Below, piece by piece: positions 44,148-54,500 of a stretch of 64,000 nt of DNA. The stretch's first letter is position 1. The number at the start of each line of letters is the position of its first letter. A model generated the notes under the pieces. That model did no database searches, had not been told where the DNA came from, and saw only the letters and a list, made by a program, of their open reading frames with translations. This DNA comes from JALOAT01 sp041687015 (GTDB lineage: Bacteria; Pseudomonadota; Gammaproteobacteria; Thiohalomonadales; Thiohalomonadaceae), in assembly GCA_041687015.1 (NCBI GenBank), contig JAWLCT010000010.1:30681-94680 (forward strand), read 5' to 3'. The position numbers were made by a program, and so were the translations under genes.

Positions 44148-46244
44148 TTACGACGCTTTCTTGATCACTGCTTCGGCGACGCTGGCCGGCGCTTCGTTGT
44201 ACTTCTTGAATTCCATGGAGTACGTCGCGCGCCCCTGGCTCAGTGAGCGCAGGGTGGTCGAGTAGCCGAACATCTCGGACAGCGGCACTTCCGCCTTCAG
44301 GAGCTTCACACCGGCATTGTCATCCATACCCAGGATGATGCCGCGACGACGATTCAGGTCACCCATCACGTCGCCCATGTACTCTTCCGGCGTTTCGACC
44401 TCGACAGCCATGATGGGCTCGAGCAGCACCGGACTTGCCTTCAGAGCACCTTCCTTGAACGCCATGGAACCGGCGATCTTGAAGGCCATTTCGTTGGAGT
44501 CGACATCGTGGTAGGAGCCGTCGAACAGGGTCACCTTGACGTCGACCACCGGATAGCCGGCGAGCACACCGTTTTGCAGCTGCTCCTGGATACCCTTGTC
44601 GACTGCCGGGATGTATTCCCTGGGGATGACGCCGCCAACGATAGCGTTGACGAATTCATAGCCCGCGCCGGCTTCCTGCGGTTCGATCTTGACCCAGACG
44701 TGACCATACTGACCGCGACCGCCGGACTGGCGCACGAACTTGCCTTCCTGCTCCACGCCCTTGCGGATGGTTTCACGGTAGGCCACCTGGGGTGCGCCCA
44801 CGTTGGCTTCCACCTTGAACTCACGCTTCATGCGGTCAACGATGATTTCCAGGTGCAGCTCGCCCATGCCGGCAATGATGGTCTGACCGGATTCCTCATC
44901 GGTGCGCACGCGGAAGGACGGGTCTTCCGCGGCCAGGCGGTTGAGAGCAAGGCCCATCTTTTCCTGGTCGCTCTTGGTCTTGGGCTCCACGGCCACGGAG
45001 ATGACGGGCTCGGGGAATTCCATCTTTTCCAGCTGAACCGGGGCATCTACGGCCGACAGGGTCGTGCCGGTGGTGATGTCCTTCAGGCCCACGCAGGCGG
45101 CGATATCGCCGGCGCGCAGTTCCTTGATTTCGTCACGCTGGTTGGCGTGCATCTGCAGGATACGGCCGACGCGTTCGGTCTTGCCGGTCTGCGAGTTGTA
45201 CACGCTGTCGCCCGAGTTGAGCACGCCCGAATACACGCGGATGAAGGTCAGCGAACCCACATACGGGTCGGTCATGATCTTGAACGCCAACGCGGCGAAC
45301 GGCTGGTCATCACTGGACGGACGCTCGACCGTGGCTTCGGTTTTGCAATCGAGGCCCTTGATCGCGGCAACCTCGGTGGGCGCCGGCAGGTAGTCGATGA
45401 CCGCGTCGAGCATGGCCTGCACGCCCTTGTTCTTGAACGCGGTGCCGCACAGCATGGGGAAGATTTCCAGAGCGATGGTCCGCTTGCGCAGGGCCGCCTT
45501 GATTTCTTCCTCGCTCAGGTCGCCTTCTTCGAGGTACTTGTTCATCAGGTCTTCGGACGCCTCGGCGGCGGCCTCGACCATCTTCTCGCGCCACTCGTTG
45601 GCGGTATCCACCAAATCGGCCGGAATGTCCTCGTAGGTGAACGAGATGCCCTGATCGGCCTCGTTCCAGATGATCGACTTCATCTTGACCAGATCGACCA
45701 CGCCCTCGAACCGGTCCTCGGCACCGATGGGGATCTGCACGGGCACGGGGTTGGCACGCAGACGCTGACGCATCTGGTTGTAGACCTTGAAGAAATCCGC
45801 GCCGGTACGATCCATCTTGTTGACGAACGCCAGACGCGGCACGCCATATTTGGTGGCCTGACGCCACACCGTTTCCGACTGGGGCTGCACGCCGCCCACT
45901 GCGCAATACACCATGCAGGCGCCATCGAGCACACGCATGGAACGCTCCACCTCGATGGTGAAGTCCACGTGGCCCGGGGTGTCGATGATGTTGACGCGGT
46001 GTTCGGGATACTGCTGAGCCATACCCTTCCAGAAGCAGGTGGTCGCGGCGGAGGTGATGGTGATACCACGCTCCTGCTCCTGCTCCATCCAGTCCATGGT
46101 GGCTGCGCCGTCGTGCACCTCACCGATTTTGTGAGAAACACCAGTGTAAAAAAGAATCCGCTCCGTGGTGGTGGTCTTGCCGGCGTCAATGTGCGCGGAA
46201 ATACCGATATTACGGTAGCGTTCGATGGGGGTCTTGCGGGCCAC
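44148..46244 (-). CDS. fusA: Elongation factor G
   Basis: 698 aa from GTG 46244, with TGAGG nine bases upstream; the product then begins MARKTPIERYRN as usual, and a TTG at 46259 is rejected. G1 AHIDAGKT (17-24), DTPGHVDF and NKMD; five-domain translocase with the domain IV/V end RGIILGMDD and YSTTLRSLSQGRATYSMEF. Catalyses ribosome translocation and, with RRF, recycling. Confidence 0.97.
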   Translation of the reverse strand: MARKTPIERYRNIGISAHIDAGKTTTTERILFYTGVSHKIGEVHDGAATMDWMEQEQERGITITSAATTCFWKGMAQQYPEHRVNIIDTPGHVDFTIEVERSMRVLDGACMVYCAVGGVQPQSETVWRQATKYGVPRLAFVNKMDRTGADFFKVYNQMRQRLRANPVPVQIPIGAEDRFEGVVDLVKMKSIIWNEADQGISFTYEDIPADLVDTANEWREKMVEAAAEASEDLMNKYLEEGDLSEEEIKAALRKRTIALEIFPMLCGTAFKNKGVQAMLDAVIDYLPAPTEVAAIKGLDCKTEATVERPSSDDQPFAALAFKIMTDPYVGSLTFIRVYSGVLNSGDSVYNSQTGKTERVGRILQMHANQRDEIKELRAGDIAACVGLKDITTGTTLSAVDAPVQLEKMEFPEPVISVAVEPKTKSDQEKMGLALNRLAAEDPSFRVRTDEESGQTIIAGMGELHLEIIVDRMKREFKVEANVGAPQVAYRETIRKGVEQEGKFVRQSGGRGQYGHVWVKIEPQEAGAGYEFVNAIVGGVIPREYIPAVDKGIQEQLQNGVLAGYPVVDVKVTLFDGSYHDVDSNEMAFKIAGSMAFKEGALKASPVLLEPIMAVEVETPEEYMGDVMGDLNRRRGIILGMDDNAGVKLLKAEVPLSEMFGYSTTLRSLSQGRATYSMEFKKYNEAPASVAEAVIKKAS

Positions 46245-46259
46245 AGTCGGAAACCTCAA

Positions 46260-46730
46260 TTACCAGCGGAAATGGGCAAAGGCCTTGTTGGCCTCAGCCA
46301 TGCGGTGCGTATCTTCGCGCTTCTTCACCGCGGCACCGCGGTTCTCGGCGGCATCGAGGAGTTCACCGGCAAGGCGCTGCGGCATGGACTTCTCACCGCG
46401 CTTGCGGGAAGCGTCCACCAGCCAGCGCATGGCCAGCGCCATGCTGCGGGAAGCGCGCACTTCGACCGGCACCTGATAGTTGGCACCACCCACGCGGCGG
46501 GATTTGACCTCGACCATGGGGCGGATGTTGTTCAGCGCCTTCTCGAACAAGTCGATCGGCTCAACCTTGGACTTTTCGGAAACACGGTCCAGCGCACCGT
46601 AGACGATCTTCTCGGCGACGGACTTCTTGCCGTCGAGCATGACGGTGTTGATGAACTTGGACAGCGTCTTGTTTCCGAACTTCGGGTCCGGAAGGATTTC
46701 ACGCTTGATCGCTTGCTTTCTTCTCGACAT
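46260..46730 (-). CDS. rpsG: 30S ribosomal protein S7
   Basis: 156 aa. MSRRKQAIKREILPDPKFGNKTLSKFIN start and GGANYQVPVEVRASRSMALAMRWL. Nucleates the 30S head and in E. coli represses the str operon. The stop is 15 bases before the fusA start. Confidence 0.98.
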   Translation of the reverse strand: MSRRKQAIKREILPDPKFGNKTLSKFINTVMLDGKKSVAEKIVYGALDRVSEKSKVEPIDLFEKALNNIRPMVEVKSRRVGGANYQVPVEVRASRSMALAMRWLVDASRKRGEKSMPQRLAGELLDAAENRGAAVKKREDTHRMAEANKAFAHFRW

Positions 46731-46759
46731 GGCGTATACCTGTTTCGCTTACGCGTTTG

Positions 46760-47134
46760 TTACGACTTCGGGCGCTTGGCGCCGTACTTGGAGCGTGCCT
46801 GACGACGATCGTTCACCCCTGAGGTGTCGAGGGTCCCGCGCACGGTGTGATAGCGAACACCCGGCAGGTCCTTGACACGGCCGCCGCGGATCAGCACGAC
46901 CGAGTGCTCCTGCAGGTTGTGGCCTTCACCACCGATGTAGCTGCTGACCTCGAAGCCGTTGGTGAGACGCACGCGCGCCACCTTGCGAAGAGCGGAGTTC
47001 GGCTTCTTCGGCGTGGTGGTGTATACGCGGGTGCAGACGCCGCGCTTCTGCGGGCTGCCTCCCAGCGCGGGGACCTTGCTCTTCTCGACCTTGTGGCTCC
47101 GCGGCTTGCGTACCAACTGGTTAATCGTCGCCAT
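46760..47134 (-). CDS. rpsL: 30S ribosomal protein S12
   Basis: 124 aa from ATG 47134 (MATINQLVRKPR), the family length, with TTGGAGAACC upstream. The decoding-centre loops TTTPKKPNSALR and GRVKDLPGVRYH carry Lys43 and Lys88, so the common streptomycin-sensitive residues are present. First gene of the str group. Confidence 0.98.
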   Translation of the reverse strand: MATINQLVRKPRSHKVEKSKVPALGGSPQKRGVCTRVYTTTPKKPNSALRKVARVRLTNGFEVSSYIGGEGHNLQEHSVVLIRGGRVKDLPGVRYHTVRGTLDTSGVNDRRQARSKYGAKRPKS

Positions 47135-47156
47135 CTGGTTCTCCAACGAAATAAAG

Positions 47157-47182
47157 GACAGGCCGGTTCCGACCGGCCTGTC
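47157..47182 (-). other. Leader hairpin of the str operon
   Basis: Eleven-bp perfect stem GACAGGCCGGT / ACCGGCCTGTC with a four-base loop, followed on the minus strand by CCTTTATTT. It lies between the str promoter and rpsL, so it would be in the 5' leader; it may also stop read-through from rpoC. Confidence 0.6.
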
Positions 47183-47196
47183 AAAAAAGAAGCGGA

Positions 47197-47225
47197 ATTT
47201 TAGGAATGGGGCAAGGGGCTGTCAA
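47197..47225 (-). promoter_or_regulatory. str-operon promoter
   Basis: Perfect -35 TTGACA (47220-47225), 17-bp spacer and TAAAAT (47197-47202) on the minus strand, in the 117-bp gap between rpoC and rpsL. It is the best sigma-70 match in the window. Confidence 0.8.
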
Positions 47226-47238
47226 GCAACAGCCCCTT
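47213..47238 (-). other. Hairpin after rpoC overlapping the str -35 box
   Basis: AAGGGGCTGT pairs with ACAGCCCCTT around CAAGCA. The hairpin begins about 14 bases after the rpoC stop and its loop and inner stem contain the TTGACA of the str promoter. No T-run follows. Confidence 0.5.
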
Positions 47239-47251
47239 TCCACCCCTGCTT

Positions 47252-50200
47252 TCATTCCCCGGCGCTCAGTTCCGTGATGGGTTGAGCCACCGGCATGGCC
47301 TCGGCTTCCGCCTCCACACGCCGGCGCTCCCGCCGGGTGGCATGGTAGGCCAAGCCGGTGCCCGCCGGGATCAGGCGGCCGACGATCACGTTTTCCTTCA
47401 GGCCGCGCAGCTCGTCGGTCTTGCCAGTCACCGCGGCGTCGGTGAGGACGCGCGTGGTTTCCTGGAAGGAAGCCGCCGAAATGAACGACTCGGTCGCCAG
47501 CGAGGCCTTGGTGATGCCCAGCAGCACGCGCTGGTACAGCGCAGGCAGTTTCTCTTCGCCCTGCACGCGCTCGTTTTCTTCCAGCACGCGCGAGAACTCC
47601 ACCTGTTCACCCTGCAGGAACTTGGTGTCGCCGGCGCTCTTGACTTCGACCTTGCGCAGCATCTGGCGAACAATCACCTCGATGTGCTTGTCGTTGATCT
47701 TTACGCCCTGCAGACGGTACACGTCCTGCACCTCGTTCACGATGTAGCTCGCCAGCGCCTCGACGCCCTTCAGACGCAGGATATCCTGCGGATCGGGTGC
47801 GCCTTCCACGATGACTTCGCCGCTCTCCACGTGTTCGCCTTCGAACACGGTGACGTGACGCCACTTGGGAATCAGCTCCTCGTGGGCATCGCCCTCGGCC
47901 GGGGTGATGATGAGGCGCTGCTTGCCCTTGGTCTCCTTGCCGAAGCTGACGGTACCGGTGATCTCCGCCAGGATGGCGGGCTCCTTCGGCTTGCGGGCTT
48001 CGAACAGGTCGGCAACGCGCGGCAGACCACCGGTGATGTCGCGGGTCTTTGACGTTTCCTGGGGAATACGTGCCAGCACGTCACCCACGCCAACCTCGGC
48101 ATTATCCTGCAGGTTGACGATGGCGCCCGCCGGCAGGAAGTACTGGGCCTGGATGTCGGTACCCGGGATCTTGATGTCCTTGCCCGCGGCGTCGACCAGC
48201 TTGACCATGGGTCGCAAGTCCTTGCCCGCCGAGCCACGTTGCTTGGGATCGGTGACCACCAGCGCGGACAGACCGGTGACTTCGTCGGTCTGGCGGTGCA
48301 CGGACACACCTTCCACGAAGTCGCTGAACAGGATCCGTCCGGCGATTTCGGTCACCACCGGGTGGGTATGGGGATCCCAGTGCGCGACCACCTGGCCACC
48401 CTTGACCGGCTCGCCGTCCGCGACGCTCAGTACCGCACCATAAGGCACCTTGTAGCGCTCGCGCTCACGGCCGTTCTCGTCCAGCACGGTGAGCTCACCG
48501 GAGCGGGACACGGCCACCAGATTGCCGCTGGCGTGCTGCACGGTCTTGATGTTGTGCAGACGCACCGAGCCGTTGGCCTTCACCTCGATGTTGTTCACGG
48601 ACGCGGAACGGGACGCGGCACCACCGATATGGAAGGTACGCATGGTGAGCTGGGTACCCGGCTCACCGATGGACTGGGCCGCGATGACGCCCACCGCTTC
48701 ACCCACGTTCACCAAATGACCGCGGGCCAGGTCGCGACCGTAGCAGCTCGAGCACACGCCGTAGCGGGTCTCACAGCTGATGGGCGAGCGGACGCGCATG
48801 TGATCGATGGAGAACTCCTCGATCTTCTGCACCCATTTCTCGTCCAGCAGGGTACCGCGCGGGATCGCCACCTGATCGGTGCCCGGAACGAGCACGTCCG
48901 CAGCGGTTACGCGGCCGAGCACACGCTCACGCAGCGGTTCCACCACATCGCCGCCCTCGATCAGCGACTGCATCAGCAGCCCGTTGTCGGTGCCGCAGTC
49001 CTCCTCGGTGACCACCAGGTCCTGGGCGACGTCGACCAGGCGGCGGGTCAGGTAACCGGAGTTCGCGGTCTTCAGCGCGGTATCCGCCAGGCCCTTACGG
49101 GCACCGTGGGTGGAGATGAAGTACTGCAATACCGACAGACCTTCACGGAAGTTGGCCGTGATCGGGGTCTCGATGATGGAGCCGTCCGGCTTGGCCATCA
49201 GCCCGCGCATGCCCGCCAGCTGACGGATCTGGGCGGCGCTACCACGCGCACCGGAGTCGGCCATCATGAAAATGGAGTTGAACGAAGGCTGCTTGACCTT
49301 CTTGCCTTCGCGGTCCACCACCTCTTCCGAGCCGAGCTTTTCCATCATGGCCTTGGCCACCTGGTCGTTGGTGTGCGACCAGATGTCCACCACCTTGTTG
49401 TAGCGCTCGCCATTGGTGACAAGACCGGAGAGGTACTGGTTCTCGATCTCCTTCACCTCATTGTCGGCGCGCGCCAGGATGGACGCCTTTTCATCCGGAA
49501 TGACCATGTCATCGGAACCGAACGACACGCCGGCGCGGGTCGCGTAACGGAAACCCATGTACATGAGCTGGTCCGCAAAGATGACCGTGTCCTTCAGGCC
49601 CAGGTTGCGGTAGCAGGCGTTGATGAGCTGCGAAATGGCCTTTTTAACCAGCGGCTTATCCACCAGCGCGAAGGGCATGCCGTCCGGAACGATATCGAAC
49701 AGCAGCGCACGACCGGCCACGGTGTCCTTCAAAGACACTTTCTCGGTGCGCTCCCCGTCTTCACCCACCTCGACCTCACGGATGCGCACCTTGATGCGCG
49801 CGTGCAGGTCAAGCACGCCGTTCTGATAGGCACGCAGCACTTCGTTGGTGTCGGCAAACGCCATGCCTTCACCTTTGGCGTTCACACGCTCGCGGGTCAT
49901 GTAATACAGACCAAGCACCACGTCCTGCGACGGCACGATGATGGGTTCACCGTTGGCGGGCGACAGGATGTTGTTGCTGGACATCATGAGTGCGCGGGCT
50001 TCCAGCTGGGCCTCCAGTGACAGCGGGACGTGCACGGCCATCTGGTCACCGTCGAAGTCGGCGTTGAACGCCGCACAGACCAGCGGGTGCAGCTGGATGG
50101 CCTTGCCTTCGATGAGCACGGGCTCGAACGCCTGAATGCCGAGGCGGTGCAGCGTCGGTGCACGGTTCAGCAGCACGGGATGTTCACGGATAACCTCTTC

Positions 50201-51436
50201 GAGGATATCCCACACTTCCGCCCCTTCCCGCTCGACCATCTTCTTGGCGGCCTTGATGGTGGTCGCGAGGCCGCGGCGTTCCAGCTTGGAGAAGATAAAG
50301 GGCTTGAACAGTTCCAGCGCCATCTTCTTCGGCAGGCCGCACTGGTGCAGACGCAGGGTCGGGCCGACCACGATGACCGAACGGCCGGAGTAGTCCACGC
50401 GCTTGCCGAGCAGGTTCTGACGGAAACGGCCCTGCTTGCCCTTGATCATATCCGCCAAAGACTTGAGCGGGCGCTTGTTGGAGCCGGTGATCGCACGGCC
50501 GCGACGGCCGTTGTCCATCAGCGCGTCCACGGACTCCTGCAGCATGCGCTTTTCGTTGCGCACGATGATGTCGGGTGCGGACAGGTCCAGCAGGCGCTTA
50601 AGACGGTTGTTGCGGTTGATCACGCGACGGTACAGATCGTTCAGATCGGACGTCGCGAAGCGGCCACCCTCCAGGGGGACGAGCGGACGCAGCTCGGGGG
50701 GCAGCACCGGCAGCACGGTCATGATCATCCACTCGGGACGATTGCCGGACTCCAGGAAAGCCTCCATGAGCTTCAGGCGCTTGGTCAGCTTCTTCAGCTT
50801 GGTCTCGGAATTGGTCTGCGGGATCTCCTCGCGGATTTTCTCCGCTTCCTTCTGCAGATCCATGCCGCGCAACAGGTCGAGAATGGCCTCGGCACCCATG
50901 CGGGCATCGAACTCGTCGCCGTACTCTTCGATGGCGTCGAGGTAGGCCTCGTCGGACAGCAGCTGACCACGCTCGAGCTGGGTCATGCCCGGGTTCACGA
51001 CCACGAAGCTCTCGAAATAGAGCACGCGCTCGATGTCGCGCAGGGTCATGTCGAGCAGCAGGCCCATGCGGGACGGCAGGCTCTTCAGGAACCAGATGTG
51101 CGCGGTGGGCGACGCCAGTTCGATGTGGCCCATACGCTCGCGGCGCACCTTGGCCAGCGTGACTTCCACGCCACACTTCTCACAAATGACACCACGGTGC
51201 TTGAGGCGCTTGTACTTGCCGCACAGGCACTCGTAGTCCTTCACAGGCCCGAAGATCTTGGCGCAGAACAGGCCGTCGCGCTCGGGCTTGAAGGTACGAT
51301 AGTTGATGGTCTCCGGCTTTTTGACTTCGCCGTAAGACCAGGAACGAATCTTGTCAGGCGATGCGAGGCCGATGCGGATGGCATCGAAGTCCTCGATGGG
51401 ACCCGTTTGCTTAAGCAGCTTGATGAGGTCTTTCAC
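47252..51436 (-). CDS. rpoC: DNA-directed RNA polymerase subunit beta'
   Basis: 1394 aa. N-terminal zinc ribbon Cys70, Cys72, Cys85, Cys88 (CLCG, CEKCG), the catalytic NADFDGDQMAVH with three Mg-binding aspartates, and the second zinc site CETRYGVCSSCYGRDLARG. Forms the active centre with beta. It starts 75 bases after rpoB. Confidence 0.98.
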   Translation of the reverse strand: MKDLIKLLKQTGPIEDFDAIRIGLASPDKIRSWSYGEVKKPETINYRTFKPERDGLFCAKIFGPVKDYECLCGKYKRLKHRGVICEKCGVEVTLAKVRRERMGHIELASPTAHIWFLKSLPSRMGLLLDMTLRDIERVLYFESFVVVNPGMTQLERGQLLSDEAYLDAIEEYGDEFDARMGAEAILDLLRGMDLQKEAEKIREEIPQTNSETKLKKLTKRLKLMEAFLESGNRPEWMIMTVLPVLPPELRPLVPLEGGRFATSDLNDLYRRVINRNNRLKRLLDLSAPDIIVRNEKRMLQESVDALMDNGRRGRAITGSNKRPLKSLADMIKGKQGRFRQNLLGKRVDYSGRSVIVVGPTLRLHQCGLPKKMALELFKPFIFSKLERRGLATTIKAAKKMVEREGAEVWDILEEVIREHPVLLNRAPTLHRLGIQAFEPVLIEGKAIQLHPLVCAAFNADFDGDQMAVHVPLSLEAQLEARALMMSSNNILSPANGEPIIVPSQDVVLGLYYMTRERVNAKGEGMAFADTNEVLRAYQNGVLDLHARIKVRIREVEVGEDGERTEKVSLKDTVAGRALLFDIVPDGMPFALVDKPLVKKAISQLINACYRNLGLKDTVIFADQLMYMGFRYATRAGVSFGSDDMVIPDEKASILARADNEVKEIENQYLSGLVTNGERYNKVVDIWSHTNDQVAKAMMEKLGSEEVVDREGKKVKQPSFNSIFMMADSGARGSAAQIRQLAGMRGLMAKPDGSIIETPITANFREGLSVLQYFISTHGARKGLADTALKTANSGYLTRRLVDVAQDLVVTEEDCGTDNGLLMQSLIEGGDVVEPLRERVLGRVTAADVLVPGTDQVAIPRGTLLDEKWVQKIEEFSIDHMRVRSPISCETRYGVCSSCYGRDLARGHLVNVGEAVGVIAAQSIGEPGTQLTMRTFHIGGAASRSASVNNIEVKANGSVRLHNIKTVQHASGNLVAVSRSGELTVLDENGRERERYKVPYGAVLSVADGEPVKGGQVVAHWDPHTHPVVTEIAGRILFSDFVEGVSVHRQTDEVTGLSALVVTDPKQRGSAGKDLRPMVKLVDAAGKDIKIPGTDIQAQYFLPAGAIVNLQDNAEVGVGDVLARIPQETSKTRDITGGLPRVADLFEARKPKEPAILAEITGTVSFGKETKGKQRLIITPAEGDAHEELIPKWRHVTVFEGEHVESGEVIVEGAPDPQDILRLKGVEALASYIVNEVQDVYRLQGVKINDKHIEVIVRQMLRKVEVKSAGDTKFLQGEQVEFSRVLEENERVQGEEKLPALYQRVLLGITKASLATESFISAASFQETTRVLTDAAVTGKTDELRGLKENVIVGRLIPAGTGLAYHATRRERRRVEAEAEAMPVAQPITELSAGE

Positions 51437-51511
51437 CGTCTAGTCTCCTCGAATTCGGTTCGGCGCGGGCCGCGGTGCGGCCCGCATCTCCGTGAGCGGC
51501 TCGGCCGCGCC

Positions 51512-54500
51512 TTATTCCTGCTCCAGATCCATGTCGATCCCGAGCGCCCGGATCTCTTTGATGAGAACGTTGAAGGATTCGGGCATGCCCGCCTCCATCC
51601 GGTGATCGCCATCGACAATGTTCTTGTACATCTTGGTGCGGCCGTTCACGTCGTCCGACTTGACGGTGAGCATTTCCTGCAGGGTGTACGCCGCGCCATA
51701 GGCTTCCAGCGCCCACACCTCCATCTCACCGAAGCGCTGACCGCCGAACTGCGCCTTACCACCCAGCGGCTGCTGGGTGACCAGGCTGTACGGGCCGGTG
51801 GAGCGTGCGTGCATCTTGTCGTCGACCAGGTGGTTCAGCTTCAGCATGTACATGTAGCCGACCGTGACCGGACGTTCGAAGGCTTCGCCCGTGCGGCCGT
51901 CAAACAGCGTGGTCTGACCCGACTTGGGCAGGCCGGCGAGCTCCAGCATGTACTTGAGCTCCTCTTCTTCCATGCCGTCGAACACCGGGGTGGCCATGGG
52001 GATGCCGGAGCGCAGATTTTTGGCCAGGTCCAAAACCTCCTGATCTGAAAGGCTGGCGACATCCTCTTTCTTCCCGCTGTGGTTGTACACCTTCTCCAGG
52101 AACTCGCGCACCTCTGCAATCTTGCGCTGTGCATCCAGCATTTCGCCGATGCGCTTGCCCAGCCCCTTTGCCGCCCAACCAAGGTGCGTCTCGAGCACCT
52201 GGCCGACGTTCATACGGGAGGGAACACCGAGCGGGTTGAGCACGATGTCCACCGGGGTGCCGTCCGCGGAATAGGGCATGTCCTCGACCGGAACGATCAT
52301 GGACACCACACCCTTGTTACCGTGGCGGCCGGCCATCTTGTCACCCGGCTGAATGCGACGCTTCACGGCCAGGAATACCTTGACCATCTTCAGCACACCC
52401 GGCGCGAGATCATCGCCCTGGGTCAGCTTCTTGCGCTTGGATTCGAACTTCTCGTCAAAATCCGTGCGCAGCTGCTTGAGCTGCTCCGCAATGGCTTCGA
52501 GCTGTGCATTCGCTTCTTCGTCCTTCAGGCGGATCTCGAACCAGCGTGCGCGGGTCACCGTATCCAGGTAGGACTGGCTGATCTTGTCGCCGGCCTTGAG
52601 CTTCTCGGGGCCGCCCGCGGCTTCCTTGTTGAGAAGCAGCCTCTCGACGCGCTGGAAGGAGTCGTCCTCCATGATGCGCATCTGGTCCATGAGGTCTTTC
52701 TTGATGCGGGCGAGTTCCGCCTCCTCGATGGACTTGGCGCGCGAATCCTTCTCCAGACCGTCACGGGTGAATACCTGCACGTCGATGACGGTGCCGTTCA
52801 TGCCGGACGGAACGCGCAGGGAGGTGTCCTTCACGTCCGATGCCTTCTCGCCGAAGATGGCACGCAGCAGCTTTTCTTCCGGCGTCAGCTGGGTCTCGCC
52901 CTTCGGGGTGACCTTGCCGACCAGGATATCGCCGGTGTTGACCTCCGCACCGATGTACACGATGCCGGCCTCATCCAGCTTGGACAGGGCCGCCTCGCCC
53001 ACGTTGGGGATATCCGCGGTGATCTCCTCGGCACCCAGCTTGGTGTCGCGGGCCACACAGGTCAGTTCCTCGATGTGAATAGACGTGTAGCGATCTTCCT
53101 GTACCACGCGCTCGGAGAGGAGGATGGAGTCCTCGAAGTTGTATCCGTTCCAGGGCATGAACGCGACCAGCATGTTCTGGCCCAGGGCGAGTTCGCCCAT
53201 ATCGACGGATGAACCGTCAGCCAACACGTCGCCGCGTGCGATCACGTCACCGGTCTTCACCAGCGGACGCTGGTTAAGGCAGGTGTTCTGGTTGGAACGG
53301 GTGTACTTGATCAGGTTGTAGATGTCGACACCAGGTTCGCCCGCTTCGGTCTCTTCGTCGTTAACGCGCACCACGACGCGGCTTGCGTCCACCGAATCGA
53401 CGACGCCACCACGACGGGCGACCACGCAAGTGCCCGAATCGATGGCCACCACGCGCTCCATACCGGTACCGACGAAGGGCTTCTCGGGACGCAGACAGGG
53501 CACGGCCTGGCGCTGCATGTTCGAACCCATGAGAGCGCGGTTGGCGTCGTCGTGTTCCAGGAACGGCACCAGGGATGCCGCCACGGATACGATCTGACGC
53601 GGCGACACATCCATGAACTGGACACGATCCCGCGGCATCAGAGTGAACTCGTTCTGATGACGGCAGGAGACCAGTTCCTCGACCAGCACGCCATTCGCAT
53701 CGGTTTCGGCGTTCGCCTGAGCGATGGCGTACTCGCCTTCGTCAATGGCGGAAAGATATTCGATCTCGTCAGTGACCTTGCCGTCCACGACCTTGCGATA
53801 CGGCGTTTCGAGGAAGCCGTACTCGTTGGTGCGGGCATACACGGCCAGCGAGTTGATCAGACCGATGTTCGGACCTTCAGGTGTCTCGATCGGGCACACG
53901 CGGCCGTAGTGGGTCGGGTGCACGTCGCGCACTTCGAAGCCCGCACGTTCACGCGTCAAACCACCGGGGCCGAGCGCGGAGATACGGCGCTTGTGGGTGA
54001 TTTCCGACAGCGGGTTGTTCTGGTCCATGAACTGCGACAGCTGCGAGGAGCCGAAGAACTCCTTGATGGCCGCAGACACCGGCTTGGCGTTGATGAGTTC
54101 CTGCGGCATCAGGCCTTCGGACTCGGCCAGCGACAGGCGCTCCTTCACTGCACGCTCTACGCGCACCAGGCCCACACGGAACTGGTTTTCCGCCATTTCG
54201 CCGACGGAACGTACGCGGCGATTGCCCAAATGGTCGATATCATCGACCTGACCGTTGCCGTTGCGGATGTCGATGAGCACCTTGAGGACGTCGATGATGT
54301 CCTCGTTGGTCAGCACACCAGGACCGGTGACCTCCTTACGGCCCACGCGACGGTTGAACTTCATGCGGCCGACCGCGGACAGATCGTAGCGGTCCAGCGT
54401 AAAGAACAGATTCTGGAACAGCGTCTCGGCGGACTCCTTGGTGGGAGGCTCGCCGGGACGCATCATACGGTAGATTTCCACCAACGCGTCGAGAGGTGTG

